Positions 49,231 to 58,461 are shown, numbered from the stretch's first letter. The stretch: 64,000 nucleotides of DNA from Virgisporangium aliadipatigenens (GCF_016863615.1 NZ_BOPF01000003.1:310001-374000); one strand, 5' to 3'. Translations and numbers: made by a program. Notes: generated by a model from the sequence alone, not told the origin.

Positions 49231-49579
49231 CGCCGACCGCCACCTTGTTCGGGTAGAACGCCACGTGCCCCGCGATCTCCTGCACCGCCGGGTACGGCTC
49301 CCGGTACTCCCAGACGGCGTCGGTGATCTCGCCCTCCGGCGTGACGACGCTGTAGTACGAGGCGTCGCCCTTGTACGGGCAGTACGTGCTCGTCGCGGTG
49401 CGCTTGAGCACGGCCGGATCGACTGCGGTCAGCGGAACGTAGTACACCACCGGATACGTCGACTCCCGCAGCGCGAGCGCCTCGGTGGTGTCGACGATGA
49501 CCCGCCCGCCGGCGCGCACCGTGACCCGCGTGCCGGCCGGGGCGACCGTGATCGGATGGTCCGGACCGGGAGTCTTCAT
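49223..49579 (-). CDS. DUF427-family protein
   Basis: A 118-residue DUF427 protein: VTVRAGGRVIVDTTEALALRESTYPVVYYVP, then STYCPYKGDASYYSV and the NKVAVGV end. The function of the family is not established. ATG 49579 has GGAGAGG just upstream. Confidence 0.9.
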   Translation of the reverse strand: MKTPGPDHPITVAPAGTRVTVRAGGRVIVDTTEALALRESTYPVVYYVPLTAVDPAVLKRTATSTYCPYKGDASYYSVVTPEGEITDAVWEYREPYPAVQEIAGHVAFYPNKVAVGVA

Positions 49580-49698
49580 GCGACCTCTCCTCTTCCTACG
49601 GACGGTTCCAACGGACGGCGGCCTTCGCAACTCGGCGGGCCCGCGCTGCGAACCTATCTCGCCCGGCGGAGTAGGTTGCCGGCCCGGGAGGTGACCAC

Positions 49699-50451
49699 AT
49701 GGCGGGCACGGTGCCGATCGGGGCGACGCTGGCGGTGGTGCTCGTGGCGTTGACGCTGGTCGCGGCGGGGGCGGCCCGGCTCGGCGGCCTGCCGGTGTGG
49801 GGCGCGGTCCTGCGCGCCAACACCCGGGCCGTGCTCCAGCTCACGGTCGTCTCGCTGGTGATCGTGGGAGTGTTGCGATCGTGGTGGCTCACGGCGGCGT
49901 TCGGCCTGCTCATGTACGGGGTCGCGGCGTTCACCTCGGGGCGGCGGATCGGCGCCGGCGCCGGCCTGAACGCCGCGCTCCTGGCGATCGGTGCCGGGGT
50001 GGCGCCGGTGCTGGCCGTTCTTCTCTCGACGGGTCTGGTACCGCTGAAACCGGTCGCGGTGGTGCCGATCGTCGGGATCCTCGTCGGCGGGGCGATGACC
50101 GCCACGTCACTGTCCGGCCGCCGCGCGCTCGACGAGCTGGCGACCCGCCACGGGGAGTACGAGGCGGCGCTGGCGCTCGGCTTCACCGAACGGGACGCCG
50201 CGCTCGAGGTGTGCCGCCCGCCGGCCGCGCAGGGGCTGGTGCCGGCGTTGGACCAGACCCGGACGGTGGGGCTGGTGACGCTTCCGGGGGCGTTCGTCGG
50301 GGCGTTGCTGGGCGGGGCCGGGCCGGTCCAGGCGGGGGCGATCCAGCTGCTCGTTCTGGTCGCCCTGCTCGCCGTCGAGACGACAGCCGTCCTCGTGGTG
50401 GTCGAACTGGTCGCCCGGCGCATCCTCCGCCGGGACCCTGCGGGCGGCTGA
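49699..50451 (+). CDS. FetB/UPF0014-type ABC permease
   Basis: A 250-residue membrane protein with seven hydrophobic segments. The FetB signature is ALDQTRTVGLVTLPGAFVGALLGGAGPVQAGAIQL, near residues 190-225. In E. coli FetAB exports iron. No FetA ATPase gene is adjacent here. ATG start with a purine-rich site upstream. Confidence 0.85.
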   Translation: MAGTVPIGATLAVVLVALTLVAAGAARLGGLPVWGAVLRANTRAVLQLTVVSLVIVGVLRSWWLTAAFGLLMYGVAAFTSGRRIGAGAGLNAALLAIGAGVAPVLAVLLSTGLVPLKPVAVVPIVGILVGGAMTATSLSGRRALDELATRHGEYEAALALGFTERDAALEVCRPPAAQGLVPALDQTRTVGLVTLPGAFVGALLGGAGPVQAGAIQLLVLVALLAVETTAVLVVVELVARRILRRDPAGG

Positions 50452-50540
50452 CGCCGGGCGGGCGGCCCGCCACGGCGAGACCGGCCGGTCGTGTGGCGCT
50501 TTCGTCGGCCCGACCCGACGCGGTTAACGGACGCGGGCGG

Positions 50541-50620
50541 GCGCGTCGTCGGCGGTGCGGTTCCGGCGACGCGGCGCGGTGTGCGCGAGGCGCGTTGTCG
50601 GCGGTGTGGTTTCGGCAGCG
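50541..50620. repeat. Imperfect direct repeat in a 251-bp gap
   Basis: The gap 50452-50702 has no gene I trust. A 31-bp unit at 50541-50571 recurs at 50590-50620 with 26 of 31 bases equal (period 49 bp); three differences are C/T changes. The region is extremely G-rich on the plus strand. A GGGGGAG before 50703 is the ribosome binding site of the next gene. Confidence 0.5.
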
Positions 50621-50702
50621 AGGTGAGCGGATGCGCGCGAGGCGCGGTGGTGGCCGGTCGGTGCCGGTGGGCTTGCGGCCGGAGCGGTTAGTGGGGGAGC
50701 GG

Positions 50703-51932
50703 ATGAGGGTCGGGGGCAGCGGGTCACCCGGGGCGGCGGCCGAGCCGGACGCGGTGGGCGGCGCGACGGGGGTGCGGGTGCGGCGTGGGGTGGGGGTGCT
50801 GGCCGGGGCGGCGATCGTTCTGGCGGCGCTCAACCTGCGGCCCGCCGTGACCAGCATCGGGCCGGTGCTCGCCGAGCTGCGCGCCGACCTGGGCATGAGC
50901 GCGGCGGTCGCGGGCCTGCTGACGTCGGTGCCGGTGGCGTGCTTCGCACTCGTGGGCTTCGCGGCGCCACGACTCGCGCGCCGGGTGGGTGCCGTCGTCG
51001 CCGTCGCGGCCGGCACCGTGGCGACCGCGGTCGGCGTGGCGGCGCGGCCGTTCGCGCCGGGGACCGCCGCGTTCGTGGCGTGGAGCGTGCTCGCGCTGGC
51101 CGGCATCGCCGTCGTGAACGTCCTCCTGCCGGCCGTCGTCAAGGAGTTCTTCCCGGCCCGGGTGGGCCGCCTGACCGGCCTGTACTCGATGGCGCTCAAC
51201 CTCGGCGCGGCGACGGCGGCGGCCGCCACGGTGCCGATCGCGCACGCGGCGGGCGGCTCGTGGCGTTCCGGCCTCGGCGCCTGGGCCGTCCTGGCGGTGC
51301 TGGCCGTGCCGCCCTGGCTGGCGCTGACCCGCACCCGCACCGCCCGCGCCCGCAACACCGAACGCGCGAGCGTGGCGCGCCACCCCGTGGCCTGGGCGCT
51401 GGCCGTGTACTTCGGACTCCAGGCGACGGCCGCGTACGTGGTGATCGGCTGGCTGCCGCAGATGTTCCGGGACGCCGGCATCCCGCAGGCGGCCGCCGGC
51501 CTGCTCTTCTCGATGACGGCCGTGCTGGGCGTGCCGCTGTCGCTGCTGCTGTCGGCCGTGGTGGACCGCATGCGCGGGCAGAGCGCGCTCGCGGCCGTGC
51601 TGTGCGGGTTCGGGCTGTGCGGATACGCCGGGCTGTATGCGGCTCCGGCCGCCGCGCCGTGGCTCTGGGCGGTGCTGCTCGGCGTGGCGAACTGCTCGTT
51701 CCCGCTGGCGCTCACGATGATCGGCCTGCGCGGGAGCGACGGGGCGAGGGTGGTGGCGCTGTCGGCGTTCGCACAGGGGACGGGGTATCTGCTGTCGATA
51801 CCCGGCCCGCTGGTGGTGGGCGCGCTGTACGGATACACCGGTGACTGGCGCTGGCCGCTGGCGTTCCTGGTGGCGCTGATGGTGCCGCAGTGCGTGGCCG
51901 GGATCTTCGCCGGCCGCGACCGGCCCGTGTAA
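50703..51932 (+). CDS. MFS transporter, CynX/NimT-like
   Basis: A 409-residue major facilitator with about 12 membrane segments. The start AIVLAALNLRPAVTSIGPVLAELRADLGMS is the hallmark of the CynX/NimT (cyanate, 2-nitroimidazole) subfamily. The substrate is unknown. ATG 50703 is preceded by GGGGGAG; longer in-frame extensions run through the repeat-rich gap and are not convincing. Confidence 0.88.
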   Translation: MRVGGSGSPGAAAEPDAVGGATGVRVRRGVGVLAGAAIVLAALNLRPAVTSIGPVLAELRADLGMSAAVAGLLTSVPVACFALVGFAAPRLARRVGAVVAVAAGTVATAVGVAARPFAPGTAAFVAWSVLALAGIAVVNVLLPAVVKEFFPARVGRLTGLYSMALNLGAATAAAATVPIAHAAGGSWRSGLGAWAVLAVLAVPPWLALTRTRTARARNTERASVARHPVAWALAVYFGLQATAAYVVIGWLPQMFRDAGIPQAAAGLLFSMTAVLGVPLSLLLSAVVDRMRGQSALAAVLCGFGLCGYAGLYAAPAAAPWLWAVLLGVANCSFPLALTMIGLRGSDGARVVALSAFAQGTGYLLSIPGPLVVGALYGYTGDWRWPLAFLVALMVPQCVAGIFAGRDRPV

Positions 51933-52006
51933 GCGGAGGGTTCACTCCGCCTTCAGATGGCGAAAATGGGAAGCGATCACTGCAACACCTGTACGAAAAT
52001 GAACGG

Positions 52007-53293
52007 GTGCTGGAGGCGGTAGAACAGACCGAACGCGAGATGGCGTCGTATGTTGACGCCGATCCCGTCTATCTGTCCACAATGGACCTCATCCACAGCG
52101 TCAAAACCGTCGCACAGATCCAAACCTGGGCCGCCCTTCTCCTCGCCCGCCTCGTCCACGAGGCCCAAGGCCGCGGCATCCCCCGCCGACTCGGCGCCAC
52201 CGGCGCCACCGAATGGCTGCGCGACACCACCCTGATGAGCAACCCCGCCGCCGCCCGCACCGTCCGCCTCGGCAAAGCCCTGGACACCCACGCCACCCTT
52301 CGCCGGGCCGCCCTCCTGGGCCGCACCACCGACGAGCAGACCGCCACCATCGCCGCCGTCATCGACACCCTGACCACGGTCGAGATCACCCCGACCGTCG
52401 ACGACCCGTCCACCCGGATCGCGCCCGAGGTCCTGGCCAAGGCGGCGGACAAGCTGATCGACCTGGCCGCCGAGTTGGAGCCGCACACCCTCCAGGCAGC
52501 GGGCGAGCGGATCGTCGCCCACGTCGCCCCGGAAGTGCAGGACCGGGCCGACGAAGCCGCGTTGAAACGGCTCGACGCCTCCGCCCACGCCCTACGCCGG
52601 CTGCACCTGTCGCCGCGCGACGGCGGACGGGTGCGGATCTCCGGCTGGCTCGACACCGAAGCCGCCGCCCACGTATCCGCCGCCCTGGACCCGCTGTCCA
52701 AACCGCTACCCAGCGACGACGGACCCGACCCGCGCACCGCCGGACAACGCCGCGCCGACGCCCTCGTCGAGGTATGTCAACACGCCGCCACCGCCCCGTC
52801 CGACAGCCTCGCCGAACGACCCACCGTCGTCGTCACCGTCGCCTACGACACCCTCAAGCGGCAGCTCGGCATCGGCTCCTTCGACCTCGGCGGCCACCTG
52901 CACCCCGAAACGGTCCGGCGACTGGCCTGCGACGCGCACATCATCCCCGCCGTCCTCGACGGCGCCGGACAGCCGCTCGACGTCGGACGCTCCAAACGCC
53001 TCGTCACCGGCGCCCTGCGCCACGCGGTCATCCTCGGCGACGGCGGATGCGCCTTCCCCGGATGCTCACGACCCGCCAGGTGGACACAGGCACACCACAT
53101 CGTCCACTGGCAGGACGGCGGCCCGACCTCCCTCGCGAATTCGGTCCTCCTGTGCGGCTACCACCACCGCCTCATCCACCGGCGCACCTGGCACGTCCGC
53201 ATCGCGGCAGACGGACTACCCGAATTCGTCCCACCCGCCTACATCGACCCGCAACGACAACCACGCCGCAACATCTACCACCGGAGGCCCTGA
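52007..53293 (+). CDS. DUF222 / HNH endonuclease (13E12 type)
   Basis: A protein of about 428 residues. The N-terminal DUF222 region (about 1-320) is followed by an HNH nuclease domain: GDGGCAFPGCSRPARWTQAHHIVHWQDGGPTSLANSVLLCGYHHRLIH, with both zinc Cys pairs and the HH catalytic pair. Such 13E12 proteins are numerous in actinobacteria and are suspected to be mobile-element derived. GTG 52007 is my choice; ATG 52040 is an alternative. Confidence 0.87.
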   Translation: MLEAVEQTEREMASYVDADPVYLSTMDLIHSVKTVAQIQTWAALLLARLVHEAQGRGIPRRLGATGATEWLRDTTLMSNPAAARTVRLGKALDTHATLRRAALLGRTTDEQTATIAAVIDTLTTVEITPTVDDPSTRIAPEVLAKAADKLIDLAAELEPHTLQAAGERIVAHVAPEVQDRADEAALKRLDASAHALRRLHLSPRDGGRVRISGWLDTEAAAHVSAALDPLSKPLPSDDGPDPRTAGQRRADALVEVCQHAATAPSDSLAERPTVVVTVAYDTLKRQLGIGSFDLGGHLHPETVRRLACDAHIIPAVLDGAGQPLDVGRSKRLVTGALRHAVILGDGGCAFPGCSRPARWTQAHHIVHWQDGGPTSLANSVLLCGYHHRLIHRRTWHVRIAADGLPEFVPPAYIDPQRQPRRNIYHRRP

Positions 53294-53314
53294 CCGGACG
53301 CGACGAAGACCGCC

Positions 53315-53335
53315 CTGTCCGTCCACTATGGACAG
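53315..53335. terminator. Possible weak hairpin including GTCCAC palindrome
   Basis: CTGTCC (53315-53320) pairs with GGACAG (53330-53335), 22 bp after the HNH stop. The loop contains part of a GTCCAC-T-ATGGAC near-palindrome (53321-53333) related to copies at 36846 and 61381. It may be a weak terminator or a protein site. Confidence 0.3.
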
Positions 53336-53360
53336 TCTTCCGGACGACCGCCCGGGCCGC

Positions 53361-54205
53361 GTGAGCCCCGACCGGGACGCCGGCCCCGGCTGCGGTCACG
53401 ACTTCCCGCCGACGGGCGGTACCGGGCGTGGTCGAACCTCGCTTTCGTCGGGCCGAGCGGCCATCCGCACGAGATCGACCTCCTGGTGGCGACACCCGTC
53501 GGGCCGGTCCTGGTCGAGTTCAGCGCGGTCGAGGGACGGGTCGCCGCCGACGGGGACACCTGGCGGGTGCGCTTCGGCAGCCGCGTGGAGGTGGTGGACA
53601 GTCCGGCGCTCCTCGCCGGCTTCAAGGCCGCGGAGCTGACGTCCCTGTTGCGTGCGGTCGATCCCGGGCTGCCGCCGGTGCGGCCGGTGGTGTTGCTGAC
53701 CCGTCCGGAGGCCCGTCCGTGGGCGGGCGACCGTCGGGTCGACCGTCTACTCCTCGGACCCCGGATCCGCCTTTCCCGAGCTGGGCGACGTGCTGCTCGA
53801 CCCGTCCGCCGCGGACGGGACGGTCTCCGCGCGCACGGCGGACGCGTTCGCCGCGGTGCCGACCGCGCCCACCGACCGGTGGAGCCTCGTGGACACGTGG
53901 CGCTTCGCGGGCAGGCCCGTGCGCATCGACCGGGCGTGGCAGGACCGCGAGGCGTGGAGCACCGTCCTGGACAAGAAGCTGCGCCGCGTGCGGCTCTACC
54001 CGGTCGCCCCGCACGCGGACGCGGCCACGCCGGAGCGGGGCCCGGCGTGCCGTCGAGGCCGAAGCGGCCGTGCTGCGTCGGATCGCGCATCCCGGGATCG
54101 TCAGGCCGGACGAGGTGGCGACCCACGAGTTGGCCCGGCGCTGCTGTTCCACCGCGACACCCGTCCGGGCCCGGTGGGGCGCCGGACGGGTGCGCTCGCC
54201 CACCG
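53361..54205 (+). pseudogene. Frameshifted, truncated NERD-domain/kinase (PglW-like) remnant
   Basis: Pieces of one protein appear in order in different frames. First is a NERD-like nuclease segment (RLPADGRYRAWSNLAFVG, HEIDLLVATPVGPVLVEFS), frame 2 to about 53740. Next comes VYSSDPGSAFPELGDVLLDP through DTWRFAGRPVRIDRAWQDREAW in frame 3 to about 54040. Then VEAEAAVLRRIAHPGIVRPDE in frame 1, and ALLFHRDTRPGP back in frame 3. At least three shifts are needed, and the kinase domain stops just inside its N-lobe. NERD-kinase fusions such as PglW belong to phage-defence systems. The convergent membrane-protein gene begins right after, so the rest was deleted. Confidence 0.75.
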
Positions 54206-54207
54206 AC

Positions 54208-55602
54208 CTACTCGAAGCCGAAGAGCGGCGGGAAGAGCAGGACGACCGCCCAGGCCCAGGCCGCGTAGACCGGGACGTAGGACGTCTGCCAGCGTTCCAT
54301 CCGGGCGAACGGCATGCGCCCCCGCACGAACCCGATCAGCAGCCACGCCGACCACCCCAGGTTCGCCAGCAGGATCAGGTTCTCCCCGAGGGCGGCGGTC
54401 TTGTTGGGCGTGAACCCCCACGTGGTGATCCGCCCGGTGATCGCCGCCAGCACCAGCGCGTCGATGACGAGCGCACTCACGACGAGCACGAACTGCATCC
54501 GGTCGAAGAGCCCCACCGGCGCGGCCGGGTCCCGGGCCGAGATCGAGTACAGCAGCATCCCGAGCACGACCACCAGCAGCAGGTCGAACAGGATGAGCGC
54601 GTCGCGTTCGACGTCGATGCCGCGCGCCGTCCAGACGACGCCGCCGAGGAACGCCAGCAGCACCACCGCGAACAGCGGGGTGAAGACGCGGGTGAGCACC
54701 GGCGCCATGTTCTCGATGACGCTCTGTTTGGCCTCGACCAGCCAGGCCGCCACGATGACCGCCGCGGCGGCGCCGCAGGGCAGCAGCCACTGCGAGATGA
54801 AGTCCTCGGGATCGATGTCGATCGCGTTGAACACGCCGGCCGTGAACGCCGTCAGCACGCCGCCGCCCATGCCCAGCAGGCTGAAGTAGATGAACCACTC
54901 GCCGGTGAACCGGATGAAGTCCATCCGCCGCCGGTCGGAGCGCCACTGCCCGCCGGTGTACGCGATGCCGACCACGAGCCACAGCGCGAGCGGCAGGTGG
55001 ATGGCGGTCAACACCAGGGACTGCGTCGGTTCGTCCTCGGGGTCGGTGGAGCCGCCGAGCGGGTAGGCGTTGGCGGCCACGGCACCGACCACGAACAGCG
55101 CCGCGACGGCCGCGATCGTGCGCCACCCGGCCCGGCGCTGCCAGCAGAAGTACCCGGCGAGCGGCGGAAGCGCGAACAGGCTCAGGTTGCGCAGGTAGAA
55201 CGACGCGCTGTCGTCATCGTCCATCGACGCGCCGAGCCAGCCCGGCAGCTTGACGGCCAGCGCCGCGAGCGCCGCGCAGAGGATCATGACGGGCAGCTCG
55301 CGCCGGGTGCGCGCGGCGGCGGGCGCGTCCGGTTCGGCGGGGAGCACCAGCTGCTTCCAGAGGCGTTCGGAGTGCTCGCGGGCGAACTCCCGGGACAGCT
55401 CGTCGAGGCTGCCCATCCGCTTGACGGCGATGAGGAACGCCTCGTCGTCGCTCAGGCCGGCCTCGTGCAGTTCGGTGATCCGGTCGCGGAGGTGGTCCTC
55501 CAGCTCCTCGGCGTCGGTCTTGTGCAGCTCGCGCCGGCGTCGCATGTAGGAGCGCCACTCGCCGATCTGGCTCTCCAGCCGTTCGTTGCTGTCCACGGTC
55601 AT
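54208..55602 (-). CDS. Permease-prefix-domain membrane protein
   Basis: A 464-residue protein. The N-terminal cytoplasmic domain (RMGSLDELSREFAREHSERLWKQL after a helical DHLRDRITELHEAGLSDDEAFLIAV) is the permease prefix domain 1 found on ABC permeases and on proteins paired with PadR regulators. About ten hydrophobic segments follow. Its ATG overlaps the PadR stop, so the regulator and membrane protein are co-translated. The transport role is unknown. Confidence 0.8.
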   Translation of the reverse strand: MTVDSNERLESQIGEWRSYMRRRRELHKTDAEELEDHLRDRITELHEAGLSDDEAFLIAVKRMGSLDELSREFAREHSERLWKQLVLPAEPDAPAAARTRRELPVMILCAALAALAVKLPGWLGASMDDDDSASFYLRNLSLFALPPLAGYFCWQRRAGWRTIAAVAALFVVGAVAANAYPLGGSTDPEDEPTQSLVLTAIHLPLALWLVVGIAYTGGQWRSDRRRMDFIRFTGEWFIYFSLLGMGGGVLTAFTAGVFNAIDIDPEDFISQWLLPCGAAAAVIVAAWLVEAKQSVIENMAPVLTRVFTPLFAVVLLAFLGGVVWTARGIDVERDALILFDLLLVVVLGMLLYSISARDPAAPVGLFDRMQFVLVVSALVIDALVLAAITGRITTWGFTPNKTAALGENLILLANLGWSAWLLIGFVRGRMPFARMERWQTSYVPVYAAWAWAVVLLFPPLFGFE

Positions 55603-55967
55603 GCCGTCCCGCCTTCGAGGGCGATGGGCGGGAGCACCGCGGTGCGGCTCCACACGCCGTGCAGGGCGTCGACGACGGCGGCCCACTGGCGGCGCTGTTC
55701 GGCCAGCTCGGCCCGGCCCTGCGCGGTGATGCGGTAGTACTTGCGCCGCCGGCCGCCCTCGGGGCTCTGCCAGTCGGACTCGACGTGGCCGAGCCGTTCG
55801 AGGCGGTGCAGCAGGGGGTAGAGCAGGCCGTCGGTCCACTCCAGGTTGCCGCCGGAGAGCTCGTTGACCTGCTTGAGGATGGCGTATCCGTAACTCTCGC
55901 CGTCGGCCAGGATCCCCAGGACGAGCGGGGTCGCCGAGGCCGCGACGAGGTCCTTCGTGATGTACAC
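55599..55967 (-). CDS. PadR-family transcriptional regulator
   Basis: A 122-residue PadR winged-helix protein: ITKDLVAASATPLVLGILADGESYGYAILKQVNEL, LEWTDGLLYPLLHRLERLGHVESDW and the wing GGRRRKYYRITAQGRAELAE. GTG 55967 has GAGAGG 5 nt upstream. It represses, most likely, its own operon with the membrane protein and perhaps the divergent Hsp70-like gene through the operator just upstream. Confidence 0.93.
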   Translation of the reverse strand: MYITKDLVAASATPLVLGILADGESYGYAILKQVNELSGGNLEWTDGLLYPLLHRLERLGHVESDWQSPEGGRRRKYYRITAQGRAELAEQRRQWAAVVDALHGVWSRTAVLPPIALEGGTA

Positions 55968-55979
55968 GTGGGCCTCTCT

Positions 55980-56015
55980 ATACCTAGAACTGCAATACAT
56001 AGTAGTTCTAGGTAT
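55980..56015. promoter_or_regulatory. Perfect 12-bp inverted-repeat operator of the PadR regulator
   Basis: ATACCTAGAACT (55980-55991) and AGTTCTAGGTAT (56004-56015) are perfect inverted repeats around a 12-bp spacer, so the half-sites are 24 bp apart centre to centre. This AT-rich island fills most of the 63-bp gap between padR and the Hsp70-like gene. PadR proteins bind such dyads. The position overlaps both promoters. Confidence 0.8.
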
Positions 56016-56030
56016 CAGCCCCGTGCAACG

Positions 56031-57284
56031 ATGTCCGGCGTGTATGTCCTGGGGATCGACGTCGGCACGTCGCACACCGTGGCCGTGGCGCGCACCCCGG
56101 ACGGGCGGGTGCGCCCGCTGCTGTTCGACGGCTCGCCGCTGCTGCCCTCGGCCGTCTACGCCGACGGGACCACGCTCCTCGTCGGCCGCGACGCGGTGGC
56201 GAGCGCCAAGCGGGAGCCGGCCCGGTTCGAGCCGCACCCGAAACGGCGGGTCGACGAGGGCAGCGTCCTGCTCGGCGAGCGCGAGGTCTCCGTCGTGGAG
56301 CTGCTTGCGGCGGTGCTGCGCCGGGTCGACGACGAGTGGACGCGGGTGATCGGCTCCGCCCGGCCGTCGGTCGTGCTCACCGTTCCGGCGACGTGGGGTG
56401 CGCACCGGCGCGACGTGCTGCTCGCCGCCGCGCGGGCCGCCGGGTACGCGCGCGTGCACCTGGTGCCGGAGCCGGTCGCGGCGGCCACGTACTTCGCGGA
56501 GATCCTGGGCGAGGCCTTCCCCGTCGGCTCCGTCCTGGCGATCCACGACGTCGGTGCGGGAACGTCCGACGTGAGCCTGGTTGCCCGTTCCCCCGAGAAT
56601 TTCGAGGTGGTGGGGACGGCCGGTGCGGACGTCGGCGGCATCGACCTCGACGCGGCCGTCGTCGACGACCTCAAACGGCGACACGCCCATCCCGCCTGGG
56701 AACGGCTCACCCGGCCGCGCACCGTCGCCGAGCGCCGCGCCGCGCGGCTGCTCTGGGACGACGTCCGCACCGCCAAGGAACGCCTGTCCCGCAACACCTC
56801 CGCGGACGTCCACGTCCCGCTCGTCGACGCCGACGCCCACCTGACCCGCGACGAACTGGAAACCCTTGCCACGCCGACGATCGCGGCCTCGATCGCGCTG
56901 ACCACCCGGCTCGTCGAACGCCTCGACCGGCCGCTCGCCGGCGTCTTCCTGGTCGGCGGCACGAGCCGGCTGCCGCTGCTCGGCACGCTGCTCTTCCAGG
57001 CGCTGGGCCGGGCGCCGGTGGTGCTCGAACAGCCGGAGACCGTGGTCGCCGAGGGCAGCATCCGGCACGCGCCGCAGACGGAGGCGCCGGCGAGCGCGCC
57101 GATGCCGGAGGTCCGGCGGGGGAGGCGGCCGTGGCTGCGCCTCGCCGGCGTCGCCGCCGCGCTGCCGGTCGCCGCCGGCGCGGTGCTCGCCGTCGCGGGC
57201 GCGGTCGTCGGCGTGATCCTGGTCGGCATCGTGCTGTGGAGCGTCCTGACCGGCCAGGGCTGGATCCCCGATCTCGTTTTCTAG
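56031..57284 (+). CDS. Hsp70/DnaK-like ATPase with C-terminal membrane anchor
   Basis: A 417-residue protein with an actin/Hsp70-type ATPase domain: VLGIDVGTSHTVAVART (phosphate 1), LTVPATWGAHRRDVLLAAARAAGY, LAIHDVGAGTSDVSLV (phosphate 2) and GVFLVGGTSRLPLLG (adenosine). There is no normal substrate-binding domain; instead a basic linker and a single hydrophobic segment (about 370-405) end the protein. Such short, anchored Hsp70-like proteins are common in actinobacteria and uncharacterised. Confidence 0.87.
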   Translation: MSGVYVLGIDVGTSHTVAVARTPDGRVRPLLFDGSPLLPSAVYADGTTLLVGRDAVASAKREPARFEPHPKRRVDEGSVLLGEREVSVVELLAAVLRRVDDEWTRVIGSARPSVVLTVPATWGAHRRDVLLAAARAAGYARVHLVPEPVAAATYFAEILGEAFPVGSVLAIHDVGAGTSDVSLVARSPENFEVVGTAGADVGGIDLDAAVVDDLKRRHAHPAWERLTRPRTVAERRAARLLWDDVRTAKERLSRNTSADVHVPLVDADAHLTRDELETLATPTIAASIALTTRLVERLDRPLAGVFLVGGTSRLPLLGTLLFQALGRAPVVLEQPETVVAEGSIRHAPQTEAPASAPMPEVRRGRRPWLRLAGVAAALPVAAGAVLAVAGAVVGVILVGIVLWSVLTGQGWIPDLVF

Positions 57285-57294
57285 GATCTGCGGC

Positions 57295-57807
57295 GTGCGT
57301 GACGACGAGATCCTCGCCGCCGCCCGCGCGGACGCGGGCCTGCGGGAGCTGTTGCGGGAGTTCGACTTCGATCTGGAACGGGTGGCCGACGGCCCGGTCG
57401 AACGGGTCCGGTTCCCCGGCGACCCGACCTGGGAGATGATCGCCGGCGACGCGTCCGGCGGGGCGTTCCTGCGGCTGGCGGACGGCGCGATCGTCTACGT
57501 CGGCTCGGAGGGCGAGGGCGGGCTCATCGCCCCGAACCTGCGCGCGGCGCTGGCCGCCGTCGTCGGCCTGCCCAGCATCCACGACGCGCTCTCCCAGCCG
57601 AACGACGACGAACTGGTGCGCTACCTCGTCGAGGCCGACGACGAGATCCGCGCGGACCGGCCGTCGCTGGACGAGGACCGGATCCGCGTGAAGAACGCGT
57701 TCGACCTGCCGCAGGCCGATCTGGCGGCGCTGCACCGCGCGGCGGCCGACGAGCGCTACCGCCCGATCAGCGCGGAGGGCGACGGGTACGGGTCGATGGC
57801 GCCCTGA
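57295..57807 (+). CDS. Unrecognised small acidic protein
   Basis: A 170-residue soluble acidic protein I do not recognise. WEMIAGDASGGAFLRLADGAIVYVGSEGEGGLIAPNL resembles SMI1/SUKH-like immunity folds, but only loosely. A GTG start 10 bp after the Hsp70-like stop suggests one transcript. It converges directly on the methyltransferase gene with no spacer. Confidence 0.7.
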   Translation: MRDDEILAAARADAGLRELLREFDFDLERVADGPVERVRFPGDPTWEMIAGDASGGAFLRLADGAIVYVGSEGEGGLIAPNLRAALAAVVGLPSIHDALSQPNDDELVRYLVEADDEIRADRPSLDEDRIRVKNAFDLPQADLAALHRAAADERYRPISAEGDGYGSMAP

Positions 57808-58461
57808 TCATCGGGAAAGCTCGCGGTAGTACGAGTGGACGGCCGGCTGGCCCGTGTAGTTGGGTCCGGCGCGGTCGTCCGCTCCCAGGTACCCGTACGG
57901 CAGTTGCACCGTCGCCGGGCCGGTGCGGGTGAGCCGGCGCCGCCGCGCGTCGTATGCGAAGCCCGCGGCGCGCAGGGCCGCCGTCAGCGGCCGTCCCGCG
58001 GGGCGACCGTCCAACAGGCGCACGGACGACAGATCCAGGTCGGCGACGAACCGCCCGGCCGGCGCGAGCCACGCGGCGACCCGCGCCAGCAGCCCGAGCT
58101 TGTCGCCCACGTAGTGCAGCCCGTGCACGCACGTCACCAGGTCGAACGCCCGCTCCGGCGCGAACGCGCGCACGTCCGCCTCGACCAGGCGCACCCCGGC
58201 CGGATGCGGCCCCGGCACGAAGGCGTCCACCAGGTCCACGCCGACGATCTCCACACCCGGCCGCGCCGCCTGCACGAGCGCGCGGCCGCTGCCGCAGCAC
58301 AGGTCCAGCCATGCCGTCCCGGGCACCAGCCCCGCGGTCGGGTCGAACCCCAGCTCCTTGGCGTAGCTGTTGGGGCCGGCGAGCTGACGTTCGCGGTTCA
58401 TGGCGTTGTTGGCCACCACCGAGGACCGGCTCAGGGTCTCATCGGAAAGCAGATCCGTCAT
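57808..58461 (-). CDS. SAM-dependent methyltransferase
   Basis: A 217-residue methyltransferase: WLDLCCGSGRALVQAA (motif I), EIVGVDLVDAF, and FDLVTCVHGLHYVGDKLGLLARVAAWLAPAGRFVADLD. The lead-in NRERQLAGPNSYAKELGFDP is typical of an uncharacterised actinobacterial group. The ATG overlaps the DUF1801 stop (ATGA). The substrate is unknown. Confidence 0.85.
   Translation of the reverse strand: MTDLLSDETLSRSSVVANNAMNRERQLAGPNSYAKELGFDPTAGLVPGTAWLDLCCGSGRALVQAARPGVEIVGVDLVDAFVPGPHPAGVRLVEADVRAFAPERAFDLVTCVHGLHYVGDKLGLLARVAAWLAPAGRFVADLDLSSVRLLDGRPAGRPLTAALRAAGFAYDARRRRLTRTGPATVQLPYGYLGADDRAGPNYTGQPAVHSYYRELSR

Noticed and set aside
53428-55737. A 769-codon plus-strand frame
   Set aside because: Only a short part (about 54040-54125) matches a protein family, as one fragment of the frameshifted pseudogene. 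The rest is antisense to the permease-prefix gene.
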